From Microbacterium sp. (GTDB lineage Bacteria > Actinomycetota > Actinomycetes > Actinomycetales > Microbacteriaceae): 24,166 nucleotides of DNA. The position numbers and the translations under genes are program-made. Position 1 is the first letter of the stretch. Every line of letters starts with the position of its first letter. The stretch lies in contig NZ_QFPF01000029.1 of the NCBI RefSeq assembly GCF_003248605.1, positions 1 to 24,166 of the forward strand, given 5' to 3'. This document shows positions 1 to 7,855 of the stretch, one piece after another. The notes under the pieces are model-generated. The model was not told where the DNA came from. It ran no database searches and saw only the letters and a program-made list of their open reading frames with translations.

Positions 1-452
1 AGCTCGGTGGACTGCGTGATCGAGACCGCGAGCGGCTGCGCCCGGTGCTCGTCGCCGAAGCCCCACGCCTCGCGGTCGATCAGCTCGGGCGTGAGCTTTC
101 CGTCCGGCGTGGGCACGGTGAGGATCTTGATGCCCGCGACGCGCTCGGGCGCGCCGCCCTCGTCGACGTTGATGTGCGCGGACGCGGCCGCCACGACCGC
201 GCCCCAGCGCGGCAGCATCGACTGCAGGCCCACGACGTTGGCGCCCGTGCCGTTGAAGACCGGGAACGCCTCGACGCCCGCGCCGAAGTGCGCGGCGAAC
301 GCGAGCTGCAGGCGCTCGGTGTAGGCATCCTCTCCGTACGCGACCTGGTGGCCGTCGTTCGCCGTCGCGATCGCGGCGAGGACGTCGGGATGGATGCCGG
401 AGTAGTTGTCGGAGGCGAAGCCGCGCACGGCGCTGTCGTGGAGGGGTGTCAC
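1..452 (-). CDS. Low-specificity threonine aldolase / beta-eliminating lyase family, 3' end cut by window
   Basis: This is the first 150 codons of a PLP-dependent fold-type I lyase of the threonine aldolase family, which cleaves L-threonine or L-allo-threonine to glycine and acetaldehyde in the cytoplasm. The translation begins VTPLHDSAVRGFASDNYSG, with the family's N-terminal FASDNYSGIHP block, then YGEDAYTERL, then FPVFNGTGANVVGLQ, which is the phosphate-binding region of PLP, and SAHINVDEGGAPE. The PLP lysine lies beyond the window edge. The GTG at 452 was chosen because it starts just before the conserved block and sits 6 bases after a TAGGCT -10 box, so the mRNA is probably leaderless. 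It follows the DUF6421-type gene on the same strand but has its own promoter. The family is clear; the real substrate of such enzymes is often uncertain. Confidence 0.88.
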   Translation of the reverse strand, partial: MTPLHDSAVRGFASDNYSGIHPDVLAAIATANDGHQVAYGEDAYTERLQLAFAAHFGAGVEAFPVFNGTGANVVGLQSMLPRWGAVVAAASAHINVDEGGAPERVAGIKILTVPTPDGKLTPELIDREAWGFGDEHRAQPLAVSITQSTE

Positions 453-458
453 CCACCC

Positions 459-464
459 AGCCTA
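459..464 (-). promoter_or_regulatory. -10 box of a leaderless promoter for the threonine aldolase gene
   Basis: The minus strand reads TAGGCT, then 6 bases (GGGTGG), then the GTG start at 452. This matches TANNNT with a transcription start falling on the first base of the start codon. No clear -35 is visible. Confidence 0.5.
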
Positions 465-489
465 GATTCGTCGTGCGCGGCTTCGGCCC

Positions 490-510
490 CTGAGCCTGTC
501 GACGGCTCAG
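490..510. repeat. Inverted repeat CTGAGCC-N7-GGCTCAG, possible terminator or dispersed repeat
   Basis: Two perfect 7-base arms (490-496 and 504-510) flank the loop TGTCGAC. The element contains CCTGAGCCTGTCGA, which from general knowledge recurs between genes in Microbacteriaceae and related actinobacteria. It covers the stop codon of the DUF6421-type gene (507-509) and could end transcripts from that side. There is no T tract, so intrinsic termination is not assured. Confidence 0.5.
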
Positions 511-1958
511 TCCGAGCCGCGGATGCCCGCCGTCGACTCGATCACGGGACGCATCTTGCGATCGAGCGCCTCGTAGAACATCGACAGCGGGAACTCGTCG
601 TCGAGCACCGCATCGGTGTACCCCTTCGGCGGTCCGGCGAGCACCTCCCGCGGCAGCCCCGTCGCCCACACCGACGCCGGATGGGGTGCGAGGACCCCCC
701 GGATCAGCTCGTAGGCGGCCAGCCAGTGCGTCGGCTTGGGCCGGTCGATCGAGCGCCAATAGAGCTCATCGATCGCGTCGCCGAGGGCGATGACGGCCGA
801 CGGAACGTCCGGCCAGTCGATGCGCAGCGCCGTGTCGGTCCAGTGCAGCACACCGCGCTGATGCAGCCACGCGAACAGCAGCTGGCCGCCGAGCCCGTCG
901 TAGTTGCGCACCCGGGTGCCCGTGATCGCGAAACGGAAGATGCGGTCGAACACCACGGCGTACTGCACGAGCCGCGCCCGATCGAGCATCTCCTCCTCGA
1001 TCGGCGCCCTGCCCTCGGCCCGTCGCAGGCGGCGCTCGATCGCGACGCACTCGCGATACGCCGTGAGGTCGCAGCGCAGCTCCTCGAGCGAGTAGAGGAA
1101 GTAAGGCATCCGCTGCTTGATCATGAACGGGTCGAACGGCAGATCGCCGCGCATGTGCGTGCGGTCGTGGATGAGGTCCCACATCACGAACGCTTGCTCG
1201 GCGAGCGGCTGATCCGACAGCATCCGCTCGGCGTCGTCGGGCAGCTCGAGTCTGGTGATGCGCGCGGCCGCCGACACGACGCGGCGATAGCGCGCCGCCT
1301 CGCGGTCCTGGAAGATCGCTCCCCAGGTGAACGTCGGCACCTCGCGCACCGCCACCGTCTCGGGAAAGAGCACCGCCGAGTTCGTGTCGTATCCGGGGGT
1401 GAAATCGACGAGCCGCAGCGAGACGAACAGCCGGTTGCCGTAGTCGCCCGCCTCGAGCGCCGCGATGAACTCGGGCCAGATCGTCTCGACGATCAGGGCC
1501 TCGAACAGCCGATCGCGCGAGCCGTTCTGCGTGTACATCGGAAAGACGACGAGGTGGCGCAGCCCGTCGACGCGGTGCCGCTGCGGTTCGAACGCGACGA
1601 GCGCGTCGAAGAAGTCGGGCACGCCGAAGGCCCCCTCGGCCCAACGCTGCAGATCCTGCCGGCATGCCGCGAGATATCTCGCGTCGTGCGGAAAGAGCGG
1701 CGCGAGCTCCGCGACCGCGGCGCGGATGCGCGCGACGTGCGCACGGGCGACGTCGTGATCGGATGCTGCCGGCACAGACCCGTCGCCGGTCTGCAGCGAC
1801 TGCAGGGCCACGACCGAGCGCCGCAGGCTCACCCAGGCGGGGGAGTGCTCGACGTCGGCCGCGAGGGCGATGGTGGCGGCATCCGGAATCCGGTCCTCGA
1901 CGACCTCGGGTTCGCCGATGATCGACTTCTGGGCACCGGGGGTGGTGTGCGCGGACAT
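507..1958 (-). CDS. DUF6421-type protein of unknown function with an HDxxH...EExxxD motif
   Basis: A 483-residue soluble protein that resembles actinobacterial DUF6421; I know no assigned function. The most striking segment is residues 264-300: His264-Asp-Arg-Thr-His268, then LPFDPFMIKQRMPYFLYS, then LEELRCDLTAY (Glu292, Glu293, Asp297). Two histidines in HxxxH followed about 24 residues later by a glutamate in EELRxDL resembles the metal site of gluzincin peptidases, but with Asp instead of the usual catalytic Glu. A metal-dependent hydrolase is therefore possible, not shown. The start at 1958 was chosen over an in-frame ATG at 1991 because GGAGG lies 6 bases ahead of it. It lies 82 bases downstream of the semialdehyde dehydrogenase gene on the same strand and may be cotranscribed; a weak -10 (TACGCT, 2021-2026) in the gap might serve it alone. 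No signal peptide or membrane segment is seen. Confidence 0.8.
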   Translation of the reverse strand: MSAHTTPGAQKSIIGEPEVVEDRIPDAATIALAADVEHSPAWVSLRRSVVALQSLQTGDGSVPAASDHDVARAHVARIRAAVAELAPLFPHDARYLAACRQDLQRWAEGAFGVPDFFDALVAFEPQRHRVDGLRHLVVFPMYTQNGSRDRLFEALIVETIWPEFIAALEAGDYGNRLFVSLRLVDFTPGYDTNSAVLFPETVAVREVPTFTWGAIFQDREAARYRRVVSAAARITRLELPDDAERMLSDQPLAEQAFVMWDLIHDRTHMRGDLPFDPFMIKQRMPYFLYSLEELRCDLTAYRECVAIERRLRRAEGRAPIEEEMLDRARLVQYAVVFDRIFRFAITGTRVRNYDGLGGQLLFAWLHQRGVLHWTDTALRIDWPDVPSAVIALGDAIDELYWRSIDRPKPTHWLAAYELIRGVLAPHPASVWATGLPREVLAGPPKGYTDAVLDDEFPLSMFYEALDRKMRPVIESTAGIRGSD

Positions 1959-2040
1959 GGGGAACCTCCGATCGGAAGGCTCGGGGCGCATCCCCGGCTG
2001 GGACGCGCGCTGGTGCTCACAGCGTACGCCCGCCCGCCCG

Positions 2041-3573
2041 TCAGTCGTGCTGCGGAAACCCCAGGTTCAGGCCGCCGTGCGAGGGGTCGAGCCAGCGCGA
2101 GGTGACGGCCTTCTCCTGCGTGAAGAAGTCGAACCCGTGCGGACCGTACGCCTTCGCGTCGCCGAAGAGGGAGTCCTTCCACCCGCCGAACGAGTGATAG
2201 GCCACGGGCACGGGGATCGGCACGTTGATGCCGATCATCCCCACCTGCACCTCGCGCTGGAAGCGCCTTGCCGCGCCGCCGTCGTTCGTGAAGATCGCCG
2301 TGCCGTTGCCGTACGGGCTGCCGTTGATGATGCCGAGCCCGTCGGCGTAGCCCTCGACCCGCACCACCGAGAGCACGGGGCCGAAGATCTCGTCCCGATA
2401 CACGGCAGAGGATGTCGGCACCCGATCGATCAGCGTCGGCCCGAGCCAGAATCCCCCGGCATCGCCGTCGACCTCGATACCGCGCCCGTCGACCACGACG
2501 GAGGCGCCGTCCGACCGCGCCGTGTCGATGTAGCCGGCCACCTTGTCTCGGTGCGCCTCGGTGATCAGCGGCCCCATGTCGCAGCCGCGCATGCCGTCGC
2601 CGGTGCGCAGCCGCCCCATGCGCTCGGCGATCTTCGCGACGAGCTCGTCGGCGATGGCGTCGACGGCGAGCACGACCGAGATCGCCATGCAGCGCTCGCC
2701 GGCCGACCCGAACCCCGCGTTGACGGCGGCATCGGCGGCGAGGTCGAGGTCGGCGTCGGGCAGCACGAGCATGTGGTTCTTCGCCCCGCCGAGGGCCTGA
2801 ACGCGCTTGCCGAACCGCGCGGCCTGCTCGTAGATGTAGCGCGCGATGGGCGTGGACCCGACGAACGAGATCGAGCGCACGTCGGGATGCTGCAGCAGGG
2901 CGTCGACCGCCTCTTTGTCTCCGTGCACGACGGTGAAGACGCCGTCGGGCAGGCCCGCCTCGCTCCACAGCGCGGCGAGCCAGTTCGCGGCGGACGGATC
3001 CTTCTCGCTGGGCTTGAGGACCACCGCGTTGCCGGCGGCGATCGCGATCGAGAAGAACCACAGCGGCACCATCGCCGGGAAGTTGAAGGGGCTGATGATG
3101 CCGACGACGCCGAGCGGCTGGCGCAGCGAGTAGACGTCGATGTCGGTCGAGACGTTCTCGGAGTAGGCGCCCTTCATCTGCGACGGCATGCCGCACGCGA
3201 ACTCGACGACCTCGAGCCCGCGGGCGATCTCGCCGAGGGCGTCGGAGGTCACCTTGCCGTGTTCGGCCGTCAGGATGTCGGCGAGCTCGCCCTTGCGGGC
3301 GTTCAGCAGCTCGCGGAAGGCGAACAGCACCGCCTGGCGTTTGGCGATCGAGGCGTCGCGCCACCGGTCGGCCCCCGCGGAGGCCGAGGTGACGGCCCGG
3401 TCGACGTCGGAGGCGGACGCGAGGCGCACCTGCTTCTGCACGCTGCCGAGCGCGGGGTTGAACACGGGGGCGGTTCGGGTCGACGTGCCCGCCCAGGGTG
3501 CGCTGTCGACCCAATGGTCGAGGATCGTCGTCGCCCGATCCGCGGACCGCTCGAGGGTGCCGGCGTCGGTCAT
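2041..3573 (-). CDS. mmsA: CoA-acylating methylmalonate/malonate semialdehyde dehydrogenase
   Basis: This enzyme converts (methyl)malonate semialdehyde with NAD+ and CoA to propionyl-CoA or acetyl-CoA plus CO2. At 510 residues it has the full length of the MmsA/IolA branch of the aldehyde dehydrogenase superfamily. Features seen are GVVGIISPFNFPAMVPLWF (about 155-173, cofactor-binding loop), the SFVGSTP stretch near 236-242, LGGAKNH (261-267) and the catalytic GSAGERCMA with Cys295. The GGAKNH and GERCMA blocks are typical of the CoA-acylating branch. Its ATG overlaps the stop of the upstream aminotransferase (ATGA, 3570-3573), so the two are translationally coupled. In this context it takes the semialdehyde made by that aminotransferase from beta-alanine or 3-aminoisobutyrate and finishes the pyrimidine catabolic route. 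Valine or inositol breakdown is another use of the family, but no genes for those are nearby. Confidence 0.93.
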   Translation of the reverse strand: MTDAGTLERSADRATTILDHWVDSAPWAGTSTRTAPVFNPALGSVQKQVRLASASDVDRAVTSASAGADRWRDASIAKRQAVLFAFRELLNARKGELADILTAEHGKVTSDALGEIARGLEVVEFACGMPSQMKGAYSENVSTDIDVYSLRQPLGVVGIISPFNFPAMVPLWFFSIAIAAGNAVVLKPSEKDPSAANWLAALWSEAGLPDGVFTVVHGDKEAVDALLQHPDVRSISFVGSTPIARYIYEQAARFGKRVQALGGAKNHMLVLPDADLDLAADAAVNAGFGSAGERCMAISVVLAVDAIADELVAKIAERMGRLRTGDGMRGCDMGPLITEAHRDKVAGYIDTARSDGASVVVDGRGIEVDGDAGGFWLGPTLIDRVPTSSAVYRDEIFGPVLSVVRVEGYADGLGIINGSPYGNGTAIFTNDGGAARRFQREVQVGMIGINVPIPVPVAYHSFGGWKDSLFGDAKAYGPHGFDFFTQEKAVTSRWLDPSHGGLNLGFPQHD

Positions 3574-4898
3574 GGTGTGTCCCTTCCGATCTCGGCGAGC
3601 ACGTCGTCGTAGATCTCTGCGGCCTCCGCGACCTCGTCATCGGTGACGACGCACGGCGGCACGACGTGGATGCGGTTGTCCTGCACGAAAGGCAGCAGGC
3701 CGCGAGCGACGAGGCCTTTCTTGATCGCGCCCATCGCGGCGGCGGGCAGCGGCTCGCGCGACTCGCGATCGGCGACGAGTTCGAGCGCCCAGAAGACGCC
3801 CTCGCCCCGCACCTCTCCGATGAGGCCGTGCCTGTCGGCGAGTGCGGTCAGCGCGGGGCCGATCACCTCGTCGCCCACGCGGCGGGCGTTGTCGACGATG
3901 CCCTCGGACTCCATCGCGTCGAGTGCGCCGACGATGGAGGCGGCCGCCAGCGGGTGCCCGCTGTAGGTCAAGCCGCCCGGATAGACCCGGTCATCGAACG
4001 TCGCCGCGATCTCGTCCGAGATGATGACGCCGCCCACGGGCACGTAGCCCGAGTTGACCCCCTTGGCGAAGGCGATCAGGTCGGGCACGACGTCGTAGCC
4101 CTCGAAGGCGAACCAGCGGCCCGTGCGCCCGAACCCCGCCATCACCTCGTCGAGGATCAGCATGATGCCGTAGCGGTCCGCGAGCGCCCGCACGCCGGCG
4201 AGGTAGCCGGGCGGCGGGATCAGCACCCCGGCGGTGCCGGGCACCGACTCGAGCAGGATCGCGGCGATCCCGTCCGCGCCCTCGGACTGGATGACGCGCT
4301 CCAGGTGCCGCAGCGCCCGCTCGCTCTCCTCCTCGGGGCTCTCGGCCCAGAACTCGCTGCGGTACAGGTAGGGGCCGAAGAAGTGCACGTGTCCTCGGGC
4401 GAACTCGTTCGGCATCCGTCGCCAGTCGCCCGTCGCGACGATCGCCGCCCCCGTGTTGCCGTGGTACGAGCGATAGGTCGAGAGCACTTTGTCGCGGCCC
4501 GTGTGCAGGCGCGCCATGCGGATGGCGTTCTCGATCGCATCGGCGCCGCCGTTGGTGAAGAACACCTTCGAGAATCCGGCGGGCGCGCGACGGACGATGC
4601 GCGCCGCCGCCTCACCCCGGGCGAGGTTGGCGGTGGCGGGTCCGATCGTGGCCAGCAGCGACGCTTGATCGTGGATCGCTTGGATGACGGCGGGATGCTG
4701 GTGCCCGATGTTGACGTTGACCAGCTGGCTCGAGAAGTCGAGGTAGCGGTTGCCCGAGTGATCCCACACGGTCGTGCCCGAACCGCCCGCGATCACGACG
4801 GGATCGAGGGCCCCCTGCGCCGACCAGGAGTGGAAGACGTGCGCCCGGTCGAGCTGCTTCGTCGTCAGGTCGAGGTCGGAAAGGATGTCTGTCGTCAT
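3570..4898 (-). CDS. Class III (omega) aminotransferase, probably beta-alanine/3-aminoisobutyrate:2-oxoacid
   Basis: A 442-residue PLP enzyme of the class III aminotransferase family. Seen in order (numbered from the ATG at 4898): the N-terminal HSWSAQG block; NGGADAIENAIRMAR (about 116-130); YHGNTGAA (PLP-stacking region); the LDEV aspartate (Asp250) that contacts the pyridine nitrogen; and FAKGVNSGYVPVGGV carrying the PLP lysine (Lys279). These fit omega-amino acid:pyruvate transaminases. Placement between pyrimidine ring-opening genes and mmsA, with an ATGA overlap into mmsA, argues that beta-alanine or 3-aminoisobutyrate is the amino donor; that is inference from context. An in-frame ATG at 4913 gives five more residues; 4898 is preferred because GAGAG precedes it. 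A long hairpin separates it from the upstream lipoprotein gene. Confidence 0.88.
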   Translation of the reverse strand: MTTDILSDLDLTTKQLDRAHVFHSWSAQGALDPVVIAGGSGTTVWDHSGNRYLDFSSQLVNVNIGHQHPAVIQAIHDQASLLATIGPATANLARGEAAARIVRRAPAGFSKVFFTNGGADAIENAIRMARLHTGRDKVLSTYRSYHGNTGAAIVATGDWRRMPNEFARGHVHFFGPYLYRSEFWAESPEEESERALRHLERVIQSEGADGIAAILLESVPGTAGVLIPPPGYLAGVRALADRYGIMLILDEVMAGFGRTGRWFAFEGYDVVPDLIAFAKGVNSGYVPVGGVIISDEIAATFDDRVYPGGLTYSGHPLAAASIVGALDAMESEGIVDNARRVGDEVIGPALTALADRHGLIGEVRGEGVFWALELVADRESREPLPAAAMGAIKKGLVARGLLPFVQDNRIHVVPPCVVTDDEVAEAAEIYDDVLAEIGRDTP

Positions 4899-4929
4899 AC
4901 CGGTCACTCTCATCGTTCGCGATTCGTCT

Positions 4930-4999
4930 GGTCGCTACGCTCCTCGCTCAGCGGCCGGGGGTCAAGAGACCCCCGGCCGCTGAGACCGTCTAAGCGACC
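4930..4999 (-). terminator. Long two-part hairpin between the lipoprotein and aminotransferase genes
   Basis: A perfect 17-base inverted repeat, CTCAGCGGCCGGGGGTC (4947-4963) and its complement (4968-4984), encloses a 4-base loop. A second perfect pair of 7 bases, GGTCGCT (4930-4936) and AGCGACC (4993-4999), lies outside it. It directly follows the lipoprotein stop at 5007 on the transcribed strand. No U tract follows, so it could be a partial terminator, a 3'-end stabiliser for the transporter mRNA, or a dispersed palindromic repeat. Confidence 0.7.
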
Positions 5000-5006
5000 G
5001 GGGTGA

Positions 5007-6164
5007 TCAGTTGCCGCCCTCCAGCAGCTCGACCTCGATCGGCTCGAAGCCCTCTCCCGTGACGTCGACGCCCTCCTCGGCGAGCTCGTCCAGCGCCTGC
5101 TGGATGTACTCGTTCGAGTAGGCGCTCGCCGGCGGCTCCTCGGTGATGAGGCGGGCGCCGGTCTCGTTGACGGCGGCCAGCGCGCCCTCGACGGTCTGGT
5201 TCCAGGCCGCTTCGTCGATGATGCCGATCCCCGCGGGCGAGGGCCAGATGAGCTTGTTGGTCTCGTTCATCATCCACAGTTCGTGGCTCGGGCCCCAGCC
5301 GGAGCCCGAGGCGAGCGTGATCTCGGCCGCTTCCTCCGGGTTGTCCCGAGCGAAGACCCACCCCTTGATGACGGCCTTGAGGAACGACACCGCCGTCTCG
5401 GCGTACTCCTCATCGGTGTCGAGGCGTTCGGTGTCGGCCCAGATCGCGTCCTGCAGCATCGCGCCCACGGTGTCCTGGTAGCTGATGACGCTGAAGTCCT
5501 CGGGGGTGTACAGCTCGCCCGTCTCGGGGTCGACGGTCTCGAGCAGCTGCGCGTACTCGTTGTAGGTCATCGCCTGCGCGGCGTCGATGTCGCCCTGCAG
5601 GAAGGCATTCATGTTGAAGTCCTGCGTGATGATCTCGACGGTCGTCGAGTCGAGCCCCTCCGCCGCCATCGCGGCGAAGATCTCCCACTCGTTGCCGAAG
5701 CCCCACGAGCCGATCCTCTTGCCCTCGAAGTCGGCCACCGATTCGATGCCGGAGTCCGCCCACGCCACCTGCAGCGTACCCGAGGTCTGGAAGATCTGCG
5801 CGATGTCGGTCAGGTTGGCCCCCGCCTCGATCGAGCCGAGCACCTTGGGCACCCAGGCGATCGCGAAGTCCGCGTCGCCGTTCGCGAGCGCGTCCTGGGG
5901 CACGATGTCACCGCCCGAGGGGATGATCTCGACCTCGAGACCCTCCTCTTCGAAGAAGCCCTGTTCGACGGCGGCGAAGTAGCCCGCGAACTGCGCCTGC
6001 GGCAGCCACTGCAGCTGCAGCACGACGGGGGTGAGCTCGCCGGCATCGGCATCGCCGGAATCCGTGTCGGTGTCGGTCGAGCCCCCCGCGCAGGCGGCCA
6101 GGACGAGGCTCGCCGAGAGGGCGATGCCTCCCGCGGTCAGCGATCGACGTGTGCTGTGTCTCAT
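5007..6164 (-). CDS. ABC transporter substrate-binding lipoprotein, NMT1/THI5-like (pyrimidine-type ligand)
   Basis: An extracytoplasmic lipoprotein of 385 residues that captures the ligand for the importer encoded just upstream. The signal peptide MRHSTRR...LVLAAC has its lipobox cysteine at residue 25, followed by a Ser/Thr/Asp-rich tether. The mature part opens with VVLQLQWLPQAQFAGYFAA, the hallmark of the NMT1/THI5-like (ThiY/RibY-type) family, followed by EQGFFEEEGLEVEIIPSGG. Known members bind thiamine pyrimidine precursors, riboflavin or related rings. In this operon a uracil, thymine, dihydropyrimidine or hydantoin ligand is the natural inference. The start at 6164 has AAAGGA 6 bases ahead. 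It is the last of four transporter genes; a 72-base gap separates it from the permease gene, and a large hairpin follows its stop. Confidence 0.9.
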   Translation of the reverse strand: MRHSTRRSLTAGGIALSASLVLAACAGGSTDTDTDSGDADAGELTPVVLQLQWLPQAQFAGYFAAVEQGFFEEEGLEVEIIPSGGDIVPQDALANGDADFAIAWVPKVLGSIEAGANLTDIAQIFQTSGTLQVAWADSGIESVADFEGKRIGSWGFGNEWEIFAAMAAEGLDSTTVEIITQDFNMNAFLQGDIDAAQAMTYNEYAQLLETVDPETGELYTPEDFSVISYQDTVGAMLQDAIWADTERLDTDEEYAETAVSFLKAVIKGWVFARDNPEEAAEITLASGSGWGPSHELWMMNETNKLIWPSPAGIGIIDEAAWNQTVEGALAAVNETGARLITEEPPASAYSNEYIQQALDELAEEGVDVTGEGFEPIEVELLEGGN

Positions 6165-6236
6165 GTCGTTCCTTTCGGGTCAGGTGGTGCGTCGGTGCGG
6201 TGTCGCCTCGGTGCGAGGACGTGGGGGATGCCGGGG

Positions 6237-7028
6237 TCAGGTGCGCGCGGGATCCGGCACCCGGCGCGCGACGAGCCGCTCGAGCAGCGCGGTCGCGGCA
6301 TAGAACAGCAGCCCCAGCAGGATGCTGGCCGCGACGTAGGCCCACGCGCGGGCGTACGCGCTGGTCGCTGCCGACGTCGAGATCGCGCTGCCCAGACCAC
6401 CGCGCGGTCCGCCGAAGTACTCCGCGACGAGCGCGGAGATCACGGCGAGCGAGCTCGCGATCCGCACGCCGGTGAGCAGGTAGGGCAGGGCGGTGGGCAG
6501 GGTCACGGCGCGGAAGGACTGTCCGCCGGTGGCGGCGTACGCCCGCATCAGGTCGCGGTGCACGGGCCTGGTCTGACGGAGCCCGCGCAGGGTGTTCAGG
6601 AACACGGGCACGAACGCCGCGAGCGCGGCGATCGCCTGCCTGCCGAATTGGCTGTCGGCGCCGAACATCGAATTGAGCACGGGGGCGAGCGCGACGATCG
6701 GCACCACCGCGAGCGCCGCGACGATCGGCGCGGCCATGCCGTCCACGGGGCGCCAGCGTGCGGCCAGGGCGGCCAGGCCCACCCCGAGCAGACCGCCCGC
6801 GACGAGTCCCACGAGCGCGTTGGTGCCGGTGATCAGGGTCGCCTGCGCGATCGGCCCCGCGAACGCGACGAGCTCCTCCGCGATCGCCGCCGGTGAGGGC
6901 AGCAGGTAATCCGATACGCCCCCCACGGTCACGAGCAGCTGCCACGCGGTGAGCGCGACGGCTCCGACGGCGAGGGGCGCGATCACCCGCAGACGGCGCT
7001 CGGCGCGGGGGGAGAGGGTCGTGGTCAT
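6237..7028 (-). CDS. ABC transporter permease (second membrane subunit)
   Basis: A 263-residue inner-membrane permease with the binding-protein-dependent transport fold (BPD_transp_1). Hydrophobic segments appear near residues 14-36, 62-85, 97-118, about 130-147, 185-205 and 228-250. The cytoplasmic coupling loop is the EAA-like stretch around MRAYAATGGQSFRAVTLPTALPYLLTGVR. It resembles SsuC/TauC/ThiX-type permeases that partner NMT1-like binding proteins. Its ATG overlaps the stop of the ATPase gene (ATGA, 7025-7028). The importer has two different permease genes, so the membrane channel is probably a heterodimer with the product of 7852-8754. Confidence 0.9.
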   Translation of the reverse strand: MTTTLSPRAERRLRVIAPLAVGAVALTAWQLLVTVGGVSDYLLPSPAAIAEELVAFAGPIAQATLITGTNALVGLVAGGLLGVGLAALAARWRPVDGMAAPIVAALAVVPIVALAPVLNSMFGADSQFGRQAIAALAAFVPVFLNTLRGLRQTRPVHRDLMRAYAATGGQSFRAVTLPTALPYLLTGVRIASSLAVISALVAEYFGGPRGGLGSAISTSAATSAYARAWAYVAASILLGLLFYAATALLERLVARRVPDPART

Positions 7029-7855
7029 CGGTGCTCCCGGGCACCGGATGCGCTCGCGGGAGCGCCGTGCAGCGCCTCGCGCACCGCCGTGACCCGCTCG
7101 AAGAAGGACGGGTCCTCCCGCAGGGCCTCGTCGCGCGCCACCCCCGCGCCGAACCCGGTCTGGACGATGTGGGTGATGCGTCCGGGTCGGGGCGACATCA
7201 CCACGACGCGGTGGGAGAGGAACACCGCCTCGGGGATCGAGTGCGTCACGAACACCACGGCGGCACCCGTCTCGGCGGCGATGCGCGAGAGCTCCGTCTG
7301 CATGCGTTCCCGGGTCATCTCATCCAGCGCGCCGAACGGCTCGTCCATCAGCAGCAGGCGCGGGCGCTCGGCGAGTGCCCGCGCGATCGCCACCCGCTGC
7401 TGCATCCCACCCGAGAGCTGATCGGGATAGCGGTCGGCAAACTCGTCCAGGCCCACCATGGCCGCAAGCTCGCCGACGCGCGCGCGGCGGGCGGATGCCG
7501 GCATCCCGTGGATCTCGAGAGGCAGGGAGATGTTTCCCGCCACGGTGCGCCAGGGCAGCAGTCCCGCCTGCTGGAACGCGATCCCGTACTCCTGATCGCG
7601 GCGTGCGCGGTCGGCGCTCTTGCCGAAGACCTCGACCGATCCGGAGCTCACCGCGTCGAGGTCGGCGATGAGACGCAGGAGTGTGGACTTGCCGCATCCC
7701 GAGGGTCCGATCAGCGAGACGAATTCGCCCGCGGCCACCTCGAGGTGCACATCCTCGAGCGCGCGCACCTCGCCCGCGCGTCCGGCGAACACCTTGCCCG
7801 CCCCGCGCACGCTCACCGCGCTGACGGCGGCCTCACTGGTCGCCGTCGTCATCAT
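7025..7855 (-). CDS. ABC transporter ATP-binding protein (SsuB/TauB/ThiZ-like)
   Basis: The 276-residue ATPase that powers the importer on the cytoplasmic face. All motifs are intact: Walker A GPSGCGKST (50-58), Q-loop in FQQAGLLPW, signature LSGGMQQR, Walker B LLLMDEP, D-loop GALD and switch histidine in FVTHS. The family is the nitrate/sulfonate/taurine/NMT1-type ATPase group. The start at 7855 forms an ATGA overlap with the upstream permease stop (7852-7855); a second ATG follows immediately at 7852. The stop overlaps the ATG of the second permease, so the three membrane-associated subunits are translated in a coupled series. The longer open frame upstream of 7855 is only an overlap with other genes. 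Confidence 0.93.
   Translation of the reverse strand: MMTTATSEAAVSAVSVRGAGKVFAGRAGEVRALEDVHLEVAAGEFVSLIGPSGCGKSTLLRLIADLDAVSSGSVEVFGKSADRARRDQEYGIAFQQAGLLPWRTVAGNISLPLEIHGMPASARRARVGELAAMVGLDEFADRYPDQLSGGMQQRVAIARALAERPRLLLMDEPFGALDEMTRERMQTELSRIAAETGAAVVFVTHSIPEAVFLSHRVVVMSPRPGRITHIVQTGFGAGVARDEALREDPSFFERVTAVREALHGAPASASGAREHR

Noticed and set aside
2027..2040. Short CGGG-type tandem stretch between the dehydrogenase and DUF6421-type genes.
   Set aside because: It has only about three copies of 4 bases in GC-rich DNA and no sign of a functional repeat.
1870..3612. Long open frames on the plus strand opposite the dehydrogenase and aminotransferase genes (also 3498-5006 and 45-2105).
   Set aside because: They lie antisense to genes with clear family motifs, have Arg/Val/Asp-biased composition typical of mirror frames in high-GC DNA, and show no domain pattern.
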